A stretch of 64,000 nucleotides of DNA from Aphrocallistes beatrix (GCA_963281255.1 OY725497.1:682001-746000), one strand, 5' to 3'. Counted from the stretch's first letter, positions 52,061 through 62,343 are shown. Made by a program: numbers and translations. Notes: a model not told the origin generated them from the sequence alone.

Positions 52061-52972
52061 ATGGATTATAAATATCGAATTTTCAGAATATTTACTAAGT
52101 TATTACAGATATTAATACTCACAGCTCACTTTGAAAGTTTAGTTACTTTGATACTGGCACAGCAGAGCAATTTTACAAGTGAAAATGAACCCATTCTACA
52201 ATGTTGGAATAATATACAAATCAGAGAAGTCGAGACACGTATTGAAGATGGCGTTATGACCATACCAGAAGAAAGGAAGAACAGGAGCATATGGACATGT
52301 TGTGAAGAGTTTCATGGACCAAGATGTACAAAAGGAATTCAAGAATCGATATCAAAAAGACTTTTTCAAGAAATCGAAGATACAGACACTGAATTCTTTC
52401 TAGTAGATACGCACTTAAATGAGTACTACTGTCCACCAAACCACCCCATTACGGTCCATCTCGACAAAATACAAGATAACATTGACGAGATGAAACTATT
52501 GATCAATGAATATCAAGAGGAACTTGACAGGCTCCGGTTAGAACATGGCAAAATAATGAGTTGCAACGAAATACCATTCTGCCCTGAAAATCCCTCTCTT
52601 ATATGCGTGTACATCAGTAGGTGTGGGGAAGATCGCATTGCATTCATTCATAATGAAACATTCGAATATGGCAACTGCCCTGGGGTAAGGGATTTTTTCG
52701 TTGGAGAAGGTTGTGATATAAAGATAAGAGATTGCGGAAAAACTGATCCTTGCCTAGATGCAGTATGTGAAGGATTAAATGACACCGTGTGTACGGTTGA
52801 TTACTGTACCTGTAGTCCCATGTGGGTGACAGAGACAGGAGAAATACTGGAGTGTCCTGACCCTGATAGGAGGAAGCCTGCGTGCGAGATTCCGGATCTG
52901 GCTGAGCAATGTATGAAACGAAGAGAATATTTCAATAGAGGAATAAACGGACATTTAAATGTAATATACTAA
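52061..52972 (+). CDS. Secreted Cys-rich protein with EMI-like domain
   Basis: A 303-residue intronless ORF. The N terminus is hydrophobic (LLQILILTAHFESLVTLILA, about residues 13-33), consistent with a signal peptide or anchor. Residues about 47-90 resemble the end of an EMI domain (a CW start, then WTCCEEFHGPRCTKG, the CCxGWxGxxC-like closure). A short coiled coil at about 133-165 (IDEMKLLINEYQEELDRLRL) suggests oligomerisation, followed by a Cys-rich C-terminal part (CGKTDPCLDAVCEGLNDTVC) resembling a follistatin/EGF-like arrangement. The ligand is unknown. No canonical AATAAA was seen. Confidence 0.65.
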   Translation: MDYKYRIFRIFTKLLQILILTAHFESLVTLILAQQSNFTSENEPILQCWNNIQIREVETRIEDGVMTIPEERKNRSIWTCCEEFHGPRCTKGIQESISKRLFQEIEDTDTEFFLVDTHLNEYYCPPNHPITVHLDKIQDNIDEMKLLINEYQEELDRLRLEHGKIMSCNEIPFCPENPSLICVYISRCGEDRIAFIHNETFEYGNCPGVRDFFVGEGCDIKIRDCGKTDPCLDAVCEGLNDTVCTVDYCTCSPMWVTETGEILECPDPDRRKPACEIPDLAEQCMKRREYFNRGINGHLNVIY

Positions 52973-53708
52973 AAAACGCCACCACAATTTGTAACAAAAG
53001 CTGGGTTTGATTTATTTTTATTAATATAAAATTCACATTTTCACACCTGTTATATTACAGTAGATCGTACAAGAGTGGCGGTCAGGTCCATGGCCTCACC
53101 ATCGCTAATAATGGTCAGGCATCAAGCATTTTACCATTACGTAGCAACAGAGGAGTTCATGCTGGCCTGACTGGACGGACACTTCCGCTGGTTCTGTGCA
53201 TTTAAAAGTATTGTCACGAAATATTTGGTCCGACCGCACTTAAAACAACACGGACCAAATATTTCATAATAGTTCAAAATGAAGATTTCCTCATAATGGA
53301 CGGTTTCTCACTTCGGTTTGTATGTTACCGAGATTTATTATATTTTATAATTTTGAGTAGAAGGATGAAAAAAGCACGAAAAAAGCATGAAAAAGGCACG
53401 ATAAAAGCATGAAAAAAGCACATTCATAAAGTAAACAAATTTGAGATGGATTAGTGACAGTATTAATATTAACCACCCGTTGTGGCTTCTGAATTTGTTT
53501 ACACTCCCAGGCGCCCGCAGGGCGACTCTGCGACACGAAATTTTCGCTAGCAGTACTATGCAAGTGCGCGAATGCCCTTGTTTTAAATTATTCTAGCCTA
53601 ACAAGCGAAGGTCGTTTGATTAACATATTCCCTTTAATTTCTGATATATCATTGAAATTTTAATAGTGAATGAATGTAGAAGAAAGAATAAACTGTAATT
53701 AGTAAATA
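52973..53708. other. Intergenic region with a 15-bp perfect hairpin
   Basis: At 53218-53232 and 53251-53265, GAAATATTTGGTCCG pairs perfectly with CGGACCAAATATTTC over an 18-nt loop. Runs of AAAAAAGCATG/AAAAAAGCACG repeats lie at 53365-53420. Mostly repetitive sequence. No gene recognised. Confidence 0.6.
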
Positions 53709-53889
53709 CAGTCAGGGTCGCTTATTATGAACCCGCTTAATATGAATATTCGTTTATTATGAACTAATCTCCTGGTCCGATTTCATTCTTTAGATAGGAT
53801 TTGTATTGAATCAAGTTCGCTTAATATGAAGTATTATTATGAACAGACTATTTGGTCCCCTGGGGGTTCACAATAAGCGACCCTGACTG
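53709..53889. mobile_element. Tigger/pogo-like MITE, copy 1 (181 bp)
   Basis: Ends CAGTCAGGGTCGCTTATTAT and the complement of CAGTCAGGGTCGCTTATTGT, flanked by TA (53707-53708 and 53890-53891). About 90% identical to the copy at 61252-61436. Its right end supplies the C terminus and stop codon of the RING ORF. Confidence 0.88.
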
Positions 53890-54583
53890 TATCTGAAACC
53901 TATTGTCTATTTCCGAGCGGCACACAGGGCACGGCTGGCCTAACTCTAAAATTCTTGCACTACACTCTGCGCAACAGTTTGCATGCCTACAAGGCATAAA
54001 GATCCAGGTTTCTGTGCGAATTGAGAGGCAGACGACACAACTGTTTCCAGACAGGACAATTTCCTCACTCTCATCCTCGGAATCGCTGGAGAGTAAAATA
54101 GTGTCTGTAATAATGCCAGCATTAATGTTACCAACCGTATGGCTGATGGCCTGGATGAATTCCCATAGTGTATACACTCCATCACGCAACTTTTCTTTAC
54201 ACATACTATCGTTGTCTGTATCCCGCATAATATCGTTGAGAGTCGCCATACTAAATGTCCATATTTTGGGATGACAAGTCCTTATGATAGATTTTAGTTT
54301 AGAGTGGTAACTCTCTGCTGCATTGTTCGTCGCGATATTAAGCTCATTAATAGAGAGTTCGTTGGGAGTTATTTGTCTGATCCAATGTTTTGTGTAATAG
54401 CTTTGTAGTTTTTCGAGCTTATTCTTCTCCTCATCGCTTACCGTAGGTAATTGGGAAAACTATAAGTGGGGTTGATGAGAGAAGCTGGAAGAAAAGGGAT
54501 AGCCATTAGTTGTTTTACGAATGTCTGGATTTGAATGTCATTCTTGAAAGCATTACTGAGTCCGAGCTTCTGTATTAACAATA
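53848..54583 (-). pseudogene. MULE transposase C-terminal region fused to a RING finger (relic or domesticated)
   Basis: The open frame runs 54459-53848, with an internal ATG at 54249. Upstream of that ATG the frame encodes a MULE-transposase end: WIRQITPNELS, ATNNAAESYHSKLKSIIRTC and HPKIWTF, the RTNN-x-EGWH...HPxIW pattern. Farther upstream, LMAIPFLPASLINPTYSF is in a different frame (54583-54450), so one frameshift or unseen intron separates them. A C3HC4 RING then follows: CVVC, MPCRHANCCAEC, QPCPVC. The last 13 residues and stop lie inside the Tigger-like MITE. Left of 54593 a small element interrupts the transposase. It is probably decayed, but the RING frame itself is intact. Confidence 0.65.
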
Positions 54584-54592
54584 TATATGTTA

Positions 54593-54751
54593 CAGTCAAC
54601 GTGTGTAATCAGTTATTTCATGAAAAGCCTAGTGATTTCACGAAATTACTAGGCTTTTCGTGAAAAAAACCACACTCATTTCACGAAATGCCTAGTAATT
54701 TCGTGAAATCACTAGGCATTTCATGAAATCCCCAATTTCACAATCTGACTG
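54593..54751. mobile_element. TA-flanked MITE composed of paired hairpins (159 bp)
   Basis: Ends CAGTCA and TGACTG between TA dinucleotides (54591-54592 and 54752-54753), with pairing extended by flanking TATATGT/ACATATA. The interior is two hairpins built from GAAATTACTAGGCTTTTC and GAAATGCCTAGTAATTTC-type sequences, so most of the element is palindromic. Confidence 0.75.
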
Positions 54752-54760
54752 TAACATATA

Positions 54761-56640
54761 CAAGTGCTTAAATCAGTCATCAAAATGTGTGTAATTGTCA
54801 GTATATTGCGCAACAAGTTATAATCACGACTAATTTACCAAGGTTCTCGCATGCTTTGCACAGTCATACAATATTAATGTTATTTAGCGTAGGAAATCTC
54901 ACTTTGGACGAGGCGTATGTATTTGTCCGAATTTCTAAGTTGTCATTTGTCCGAATCGATTTTTTGGAATACTGTCACTTGTCCGAATCAATATTTGGGT
55001 TGACTGTCACTTGTCCGAATGTGGACGCTGCATTTTTCAGAATCTTGAAGCAGACATTAGTCAGAATTTCCTTTGCTGGCGTTTGTCAGAATAGGGTTTC
55101 TAGTTCTAGTAAATGCCACTCAACCACCTCGTCACGGAATTAATATGCCAATTTTACACTCAATTGGACAATATTTCGAACTTAAAAAGCTCCAAAAATT
55201 GGAGTTTCCCCTAGTGGAAATTTAAATTCCCCTAGGGAAATTTAAAGTTCCACTAGGGAAATTTAAAGTTCCACTAGGGGAAACTCCAATTTTTGTACGG
55301 CAAAATCTAGTCTTTAGAAATTTAAATTCCCCCAGGGCAAATTATAATTAGAGTTCCCACTAGGGAGATTTAAATTTCCACTAGGAGAAACTCCAATTGA
55401 AATTCCCCCCAGTGGAAACTCCAATTTTAATTTCCACTAGGGGAATTTAAAATTCCACCAAATTTGAAGCTTCCCCATGACATATATATCATCTCCAAAA
55501 TGTTGACTTTCAATCTCCCATTCGTTCTAGAAAATCTAAAATGCCACTCAACCACTTTCTCAAGAAACTATAGTAGAACTCGGGTTCTGACAAACGCCAG
55601 CAAAGGAAATTCTGACTAATGACTACTTCAAGATTCTGAAAAATGCAGCGTCCTCATTCGGACAAGTGACAGTCAACCCGAATATTGATTCGGACAAGTG
55701 ACAATATTCCAAAAATAGATTCGGACAAATGACAACTTAGAAATTCGGACAAATGCTGCGTCCCCCTTTGAACCAGTTGTTGAAAAATATGTGGAAATTT
55801 TCATCAAAATGTACACACATTCCTGCGTTGCCAGGGAAACGTAATCTGACTAATTTCGCCTATATCTTCTCAATAACTGTAAGCGCTGTTGCGTGGAATT
55901 CTGAGGCACTGCGTGAAATTCTTTTTGTTCTATTTTATAGTTATTGGTTATAATGATTCTTGCTTACGAATATTAACTTTCGCAAGCTCAATAATGTATA
56001 CGGTGATCCTAGAAATAGAATAGGATTTGGAATCAAAATAGAACAAAATCATCATGTTTTGTGAAGTATCATTCTGTAATAGGAACTATAAGTTGCATAA
56101 TATTAGATCAGAGCTTGCTAAGGCTTCTAAGCGGATGTCTCAGAATTTCACGCAAGTTGCACATCCATGGTTCCTTTTATATAAGTGCATTAGAATTTCA
56201 CGCAAAACACTAAAAATGATGTCATATGATAGGTAATAGGCGACTTCCCATTCACTAATACATAATTTATTCGCCTAAATATTATAGTTTTACAGTTATG
56301 GGCCAATAAATGTCATCAAAATATATTGATCCATAACTGTAAAACTATGACATCATTTATTAGTGTTTAGCGCTTACAGTTATTGAGATATAGCCTAAAT
56401 TAGTCAGATTACGTTTTCCTGGCAACGCAGGAATGTGTGTACATTTTGATGAAAATTTCCACATATTTTCCAACAACTGGTCCAAAGTGAGATTTCCTAC
56501 GCTAAATAAACATTAATACTGTATGACTGCGCAAAGGATGCAAGAACCTTGGTTAAATTAGTCGTAATTATAGCTTGTGGTGCAATATACTGACAATTAC
56601 ACACATTTTGATGACTGATTTAAGCACTTGTATATATTGT
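54761..56640. mobile_element. Outer palindromic element, arms about 270 bp, interrupted
   Basis: The left arm is split: 54761-54908 (AAGTGCTTAAATCAGTCATC onward) and, after an insert, 55766 to about 55885 (TTTGAACCAGTTGTTG through ACTGTAAGCGCT). The right arm, about 56370-56640, is the near complement of the rejoined left arm. The central part (about 55890-56370) has further short inverted repeats, such as AGTTTTACAGTTATGGG with its complement at 56287-56350. No transposase was found. Confidence 0.72.
54909..55765. mobile_element. Inner palindromic element inserted in the outer one (857 bp)
   Basis: The arms (about 54909-55105 and 55570-55765) are built from TTGTCCGAAT/ATTCGGACAA repeats: five per arm in the same order. 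The target duplication is CTTTGGA (54902-54908) and CTTTGAA (55766-55772). A 17-bp direct repeat, AAATGCCACTCAACCAC, lies at 55111-55127 and 55538-55554. The centre (about 55190-55460) is a cluster of palindromes based on CCACTAGGGGAA and AAATTTAAA. Confidence 0.75.
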
Positions 56641-57027
56641 TTATATATGTCGGTAATAAATTTCAATGATCTTACACAGGAGAAGAAATTTTGTGAGTGG
56701 TGTGAATAAGTCTGAAGATACTCCACCAATCCCTGGTCCAGAAAAATTAGGGAGTACCATTGCCTTAGTATATAGAATGCTGTGAATGAAGGTATTCAAC
56801 AATGACTAACTAATTTAATAAAAATAAAAGTCACAACATTTAATACAATTCTAAAAACAAAGCAGTTTGTTGGGATAAAAAGAAAAAAATGTTTTGATGC
56901 GCTGAAAAGGCAAAAGCATGAAGCTTAATCAAATAAAAAGCAAAAAAGTTTGGAATAAAAGCAGAGATCAAAGCACTTAAAAAGAAAAAAACAACCTTCA
57001 TTTTCCAATCGTGACGACGCATACCAG

Positions 57028-57387
57028 CTAGAAGTTAGAGTAGGATACCTCAAATGGAATGATATGCGGGTTGATAGAAGAATCATCTACAAGAAAAATT
57101 TTATTCTTCAAAATACTCACTTCCTTTGCCAAAATAGATCTTTCCTTCATCAGGCAATATTTAAATTTCGACAATTGCTCAAGACTTGAGCCTAGGCTAG
57201 ATATTTCTGCATCAGTTTTCCTCTTAATTCTCTCACGCTTGCGAAGACGTTTAATAGACACAATTTCATCATTAGTCAATTCCTTTTCAATTAAATGTAT
57301 TTGAAGTTCTCTAGCGCCCATACCAACTACTTGAGTGTACGTCAATCCGGCGCAATTAACCAATTCCGCCATATTCAGCTTACTCAT
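57028..57387 (-). CDS. Maf-like protein with extended homology region but altered basic region
   Basis: A 119-residue ORF from ATG 57387. Residues 14-33 (GLTYTQVVGMGARELQIHL) and the following ELTNDEIVSIKRLR align with the Maf extended homology region (SLTDEELVTMSVRELNQHL and LSKEEIVQLKQRR in small Mafs). A leucine/hydrophobic heptad helix follows (LEQLSKFKYCLMKERSILAK). The basic region reads KRLRKRERIKRKTDAEI, so the DNA-contacting Asn, Ala, Ala, Cys and Arg of the Maf signature (NRGYAASCR) are all missing. It may dimerise without binding DNA. A possible splice donor (GAG|GTATCC) near 57050 means the C-terminal end could differ. Confidence 0.58.
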   Translation of the reverse strand: MSKLNMAELVNCAGLTYTQVVGMGARELQIHLIEKELTNDEIVSIKRLRKRERIKRKTDAEISSLGSSLEQLSKFKYCLMKERSILAKEVSILKNKIFLVDDSSINPHIIPFEVSYSNF

Positions 57388-59119
57388 TATGTGATATATA
57401 TAATATGTGATAGCGTTGTGTCCTACACTTGAAATTGTTCCATTATTTATACCAAGCTCCTAAGTTGACTTTTCTTATCATTAATGCAGGGGAACAAAAA
57501 CAAATCTGAAATTTAATAGTGACACAGTATTTACTCTGTGCATATTTTGTCAAATTGTGGACATCAAAACAAGACTGAAGGCTTATTATCCCACTTAGAA
57601 ATATTAAATATTCTGCTTAATCGTCTAGGATTAGCTGGAACCATGTGCTGACTGTTAGAATTCAGAAAAACAAAATCATTACCAGCGAACCAGTGAAACT
57701 AGACAAATCACTGAATTTAATTCAGATTTTGCATTGTAACCTGCAGACAATTAAGAGCACTTAGGATAATTAATATTCAATTTGTAAACGACACCCAAAT
57801 CATAGTAAGTAATCTCTATGTAAATGCTCTAATATTACTTAGTCCTTAAGTTCAACAGTTTTAACAAACATGCGTATAATTAACATTAGACATAATAAAT
57901 AAAATGAATGGTAGATATTAATTCTTGCTCAGTACAAAAAACTGAATCAACATAAATGCATCAAAGTCTCTATACGTCTAATTCTGAAATTTAAATAAGG
58001 CTACTTTTTTGCAAAATATATATACTATAAGAGTGTGCATAATTAAATTGCAATATGTTGTCCAATGCACATAATGTAGCTCCCAGATATTCTCGTAAAT
58101 TCCATCAGCACAGATAGAGTATAAAGGCTACTGGTTCAGATAAATGCTTAGTACACGCATAATGTCACTCAAGGGGATTATCTAAATTTTGTGAAACATT
58201 TATGTTACTCTTTAATTAAATGGGAAAATCGGAATTTATATACATGGAGTAAGTATGTATCTTATATTTGTCTGTTTATTCTAGCCTGTAACGTATGAAT
58301 TTGTGTATGTGCAAAATATACTACGTACATAGTTAACTCGATATATCCTATACAGGATACTTGGATGTCTTGATTAATTGGAACAGACCTCCAGGAATGC
58401 ATTTCTCCCAATTTCCATTTCCCACATACAGGTAAATCCTAAATACGGCCTTCCGAGAGGTGGCGTACCTCTGAAATACGGTACAACGAACCCATTCTAT
58501 TCTACAATGGTGCCATCGGGTCTCGGAGGTCTACCAGTATAGAGCTAATTCTAAGATGAGTCACTCCAGTTAATCTCGACGAAATCATCTATGTACAATG
58601 TGTGGCTCGTTGAAGTGGAAATTCCTGTCTCCTGAAATATGCACATTAGTTTTTAAGTGTGAGTATCGGAATAAGTTTTAAAAATACAAATAGGGATGTG
58701 AAATCATTTAAAAATAAATATCAGATGTAGATCCACACTATAACGAGATTTGGGGTATACAGGTCAAATAACGGCTACAAACCTAAGGCGCGATGGCAAT
58801 GTAATCATGGAAAATTTTGTTTGTAGCTGTTTTGACTCTAGATTATCTGTTGCAATAGTATGCAATATTAATTATTCGTCCGTTTAATCGGAGTGGTTTC
58901 AAGACTATTATTACCTCCCCATAATTACACCAGAACTATTCCAGTAGGGCGAAACTCGAATAAACAAGACACGCATAGTACATAATACAACTGTCAACAA
59001 CATCAGAGAGAAAATAGGGGATAAGTTTCAGGTAAGCAATAAAACAGTAAATCAAAGTTATGACAACAAATTTGTTCACAAACATCCTGCAAGACCTGGT
59101 TCATTAGTCGAGGGGCGAA
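57388..59119. other. Intergenic region (1.73 kb)
   Basis: AT-rich. A decayed Tigger-like fragment (TTGATTAATTGGAACAGACC, about 58371-58390) is followed by a CTCCAGGAAT motif. No gene recognised. Confidence 0.5.
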
Positions 59120-59740
59120 TTAGACAGTGTAGGCCGGGGGCTTGGTCTTGTAATTAGTATTAGGGTCTATCATGAGGGGACGAGAGGGATCCTCTATCAC
59201 CACTCCTCCGCTTGGCCGACGACTCGTGTTGGATAGAGCGGCTAGGGGACAAGAAGCGATCATGAAACACATGAGTAGGATGATGAATGTGGAGCAACAG
59301 CAAAAGAGACAGCTGAGGAAGAATGAGAGCGCGTAGATCATTACTTCCCAGCCTGTGATACAGGCAGCGGTAGCTGGGGAATCGCAATCAGTACTGGCTG
59401 TGGTGTAGTTACTGTACGAGCATTCCAACAGGTTCGATTCGTCTCCTTTGCACATCATATCGTGGACGAGATACGTCACGTTAGGTCTGCTATAGTACCC
59501 GTTAATAGACGGAGTAGTGGCGTAAGGATAGTCCAACTGGCCGCAGACTACCATGATAGCGTCCATGTCCCAGGTGTTCGAATTATCCCCACACACACCA
59601 CTCCATATCCCGTTGAGGAATACCTCCACGTTACCTTCATTCTTCTCCTCTCCCTTCTTGATGAGACGGACGTTTCCTTCTTGCTGGCAAGAGGCGAACC
59701 CAGCCAAGAGAGTAAGCAAAAGTATTCCTGACAGCAGCAT
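59120..59740 (-). CDS. Single-pass SRCR-domain receptor with PPxY tail
   Basis: A 206-residue intronless protein. Residues 1-18 are a signal peptide (MLLSGILLLTLLAGFASC). One SRCR domain spans about 22-128 (VEVFLNGIWSGVCGDN, MDAIMVVCGQLDYPY, MMCKGDESNLLECSYSNY, CDSPATAACI); the VRLIxxG opening and LxxCGxLxYP are typical. A membrane segment (about 131-168) contains a Cys cluster (SFFLSCLFCCCSTFIILL). The short tail ends PPAYTV, a WW-domain ligand. SRCR proteins are scavenger or adhesion receptors and are expanded in sponges. The ligand is unknown. Confidence 0.9.
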   Translation of the reverse strand: MLLSGILLLTLLAGFASCQQEGNVRLIKKGEEKNEGNVEVFLNGIWSGVCGDNSNTWDMDAIMVVCGQLDYPYATTPSINGYYSRPNVTYLVHDMMCKGDESNLLECSYSNYTTASTDCDSPATAACITGWEVMIYALSFFLSCLFCCCSTFIILLMCFMIASCPLAALSNTSRRPSGGVVIEDPSRPLMIDPNTNYKTKPPAYTV

Positions 59741-60206
59741 GGAAAATCGCTAAGTGTTTACTGAGATGAGTGGTTAGTAAATAAGATAAGGTTACATTTA
59801 TTCTTAATTTGTACAAATGAATTAATAGCGAATTATAGGATGCAGCGAGGAAATATGCGCGAATGGAGAAGCTGCACAAACAGAATGCATATGCACAACA
59901 GTTGTGGACTATTGTAGTATAAACAAACTTGCATTCATTAGTGCATAAGGTGATACACTGTGATGTTCATCAGAAACCCTGGGTATTAAGAGAAACCCTG
60001 GATTGATTAAGAGAAATTCCCAAAACAAGTTTTCTCATTTAAGTAAAATATTTCAAAGTGGCGATTCCGTTAAAATATTGCTGGAAAGAGTGAAGGAAAT
60101 CTTAGACTACAGTAGACCATCGCTAACGAATATGGATTTATGAAATAGTATACTGTTCAATGTGGAAATAATGTTCATATAGCATTATAGCAGGTAATAA
60201 ATAATA
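59741..60206. other. Intergenic region, nothing recognised
   Basis: 466 bp upstream of the SRCR gene; presumed promoter. No repeat or gene seen apart from a short duplicated GAGAAACCCTGG at 59980-60002. Confidence 0.45.
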
Positions 60207-60392
60207 CAGTGGAGTCTCCCAAAACGGACACTCTGAAAATCAGACAACCCCTCTACAAAGGACAAACCTCGTGGAACGGAATGATTTTACCATAGTACGT
60301 AGGTAATAGTTAAGCACTCTCCGAGAGGGGACATCTCTCTACAACGGACAAAGGCCATGCCCCAATGTGGCCATTAGTCGGAGACTCTATGG
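60207..60392. mobile_element. Tigger-like MITE (186 bp)
   Basis: The left end CAGTGGAGTCTCCCAAAACG is flanked by TA (60205-60206). The right end, GGAGACTCTATGG, is followed by TA (60393-60394) and is partly decayed. The interior has the Tigger-like pattern GGACAACCTC...TGGAACGG. Confidence 0.7.
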
Positions 60393-60581
60393 TATTATAA
60401 TTCAAGCCTTTAGTATAGTAGAAGCGAATAATATTATCTTAATTAAGTGTTCGGAATCGGACAGCTATGGTGTCTATACTACAATATTATCTATTAGAGT
60501 CCTGTTTTAAGCTACAAGGGTGTAGAATCAAAAACCTATACTACATATACGCATATAAAAAGTTTAGGTGATGAACTAAAA

Positions 60582-60951
60582 CAGTGTTTCTTAACCTTTT
60601 TAGACTTCCGCACCCCTCCAGCTTTCGAAATCAAATCTCGCACCCCTTTTTAATTTGAAGGCAGTGTCATTACGCCTGTTCAATAAAATGCATTGACTTA
60701 CACATTATATGATTTGGGCATGCCTAATTTCCGGGACGGGATGTCGTCCCGTCCCGGAAATTAGGCATGCCCATATGATTTTGAAAAAGCACTTCCAAGA
60801 ATACAATAAAATGTGCTAAAGCTAAACAATGCACTTCATTGAGTAGGCAAAATGGAACAAATTTGTTATTTCTCAGTAAATATTAATCAAGTGGCTATAC
60901 TTTCTCGCACCCCCCAGAATCGTCCCTCGCACCCCCGGTTGAGAACCGCTG
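60582..60951. mobile_element. hAT (Charlie-like) non-autonomous element (370 bp)
   Basis: Ends CAGTGTTTCTTAACC and GGTTGAGAACCGCTG match the hAT/Charlie terminal pattern CAGNGGTTCTCAACC. A perfect 8-bp target duplication, AACTAAAA, flanks it (60574-60581 and 60952-60959). Subterminal CGCACCCC repeats occur at both ends. No transposase is encoded. Confidence 0.92.
60716..60772. mobile_element. 57-bp palindromic insertion nested in the hAT element
   Basis: Perfect 25-bp arms (GGGCATGCCTAATTTCCGGG plus ACGGG, and the complement) surround a 7-nt loop, ATGTCGT. The insertion is flanked by the 9-bp direct repeat ATATGATTT (60707-60715 and 60773-60781), which looks like a target-site duplication. 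It is GC-richer than its host. Confidence 0.85.
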
Positions 60952-61251
60952 AACTAAAATGACTTGGCTTTTGAGTGCCTGAAGCTATTGTTGATTGACT
61001 TGAACTGATTTGGATATTTTCAGGTAACCTAAGCCTGGATAACATACAATGATTGTCACTAACTTAATATTATAAAATTTAATCATGGACCCCGACGCTA
61101 CATCAATTAAGTATACACTAAACTGAGCTAAAAATAGCAGCTAGGAAATAACCTGAAACGACCTGGAAATGAACTTGATGAACTCGAGTGATTAGTAATG
61201 ACTTGATGTGATAGTACTGATTGTAATGATTTCACAAGGGATATAGGTATA

Positions 61252-61436
61252 TAGTCAGGGTCGCTTATTATGAACCCGCTTAATATGAACATTCGTTTAT
61301 TATGAACTAACCTCCTGGTCCCAATTTCATTTTTTAGATTGGATTTGTTTTGAATCAAGTTCGCTTAATATTTAGTATCTCTATTATGAACAAATTTTTT
61401 GGTCCCCTGGTGGTTCACATTAAGCGACCCTGACTG
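61252..61436. mobile_element. Tigger/pogo-like MITE, copy 2 (185 bp)
   Basis: Same family as 53709-53889, with ends (T/C)AGTCAGGGTCGCTTATTA and TAAGCGACCCTGACTG, flanked by TA (61250-61251 and 61437-61438). About 90% identical to copy 1 over its length. Confidence 0.88.
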
Positions 61437-61629
61437 TATGTAGTATAGTACATATATGCATGTACAATTTAAATTTGAGAGGCTATATCGCTATTTTTGT
61501 CAAACTAAAAACAAATATAAAAGAATGCAATATACAGTTACAAAAATAATTTAGGAAGTGATCCTACACAAGGGTTTACTTATTGTTATAAATTGTAGCG
61601 ATGAGCTAAAAAGATGCAGAGAAGACAAC

Positions 61630-62193
61630 TCATAAAATTTCAAAATGCGAATTGAGGTTGGGAGTAAGGGAATATTGAGTATGAACTTTGATTTCACATT
61701 TCGAATTCTGATTGAGTGAAATCAACACACTAACTGCCTCGGGAGAAATGAAATTCTCGCTCAAGTCAAGAAGAGTCAGAGAAAGACCTAATTTGAAAAA
61801 TTCTGTTACCTGTAGCGTATCCACAATACCGTCAGTTAGTCCGTTTCTTGCGAGGGACAAGTATTTGAGTTGAGAGTGTGTGACAGCTGTCATCACCTGC
61901 ATCAGGTTATCTGCTGCCATATACAAAGCACACTCAATAAGATGCAGAGTGTGAAGATGTTTATTCATTCTGACTTCATCACAAAGATATACAAGCACCC
62001 ACTCATTTTCAAAACTGGATCGGTAGAATTCGAGGTGAGTGACTGAATCTCGGCTCGTGCTTAATTGAGAGAAAACTTGTTGGAGTTCATGAGTGGTCAG
62101 GTTGCGGTATGATAACTTCTTGTTGCGATGAGCAATTGTTGAGTCAGTTATCTCTGTCTCTGTCTCTGTCTCAAACCTACATACATGTGACAT
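61630..62193 (-). CDS. Leucine-rich repeat (RNI-like) protein
   Basis: A 187-residue intronless ORF. After a charged N terminus with an ETETETE tract, encoded by a TCTCTG microsatellite (62151-62172), the sequence has LRR-like units: VTHLEFYRSSF, LHTLHLIECAL, LKYLSLARNGLTDGIVDTL and LTLLDLSENFISPEAVSVLI. The last two fit the ribonuclease-inhibitor repeat found in NLR/RNI proteins. It has only about four repeats and no NACHT or other domain, so it is either a small LRR protein or a fragment of a larger one. The function is unknown. Confidence 0.7.
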   Translation of the reverse strand: MSHVCRFETETETEITDSTIAHRNKKLSYRNLTTHELQQVFSQLSTSRDSVTHLEFYRSSFENEWVLVYLCDEVRMNKHLHTLHLIECALYMAADNLMQVMTAVTHSQLKYLSLARNGLTDGIVDTLQVTEFFKLGLSLTLLDLSENFISPEAVSVLISLNQNSKCEIKVHTQYSLTPNLNSHFEIL

Positions 62194-62343
62194 AACTATT
62201 ACTTACACACAACATCACCTACTTATCGTCTACTACATGAGTATGAAGCCGCTGTACCAGTTTAGAATTGAGGTATAATATCACGGATTCGTGCAACTAG
62301 CACTGTTTACGTAAAAACTAGACACAATAAATATCTATTTAAC

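Noticed and set aside
55190..55460. Repeated CCACTAGGGGAA/AAATTTAAA units resembling a CRISPR-like array
   Set aside because: Units are irregularly spaced, palindromic in both orientations and lie inside a palindromic element. There are no spacers of equal length and the host is eukaryotic.
54787..56236. Several plus-strand frames in the palindromic block
   Set aside because: They translate the transposon arms and show no conserved domain.
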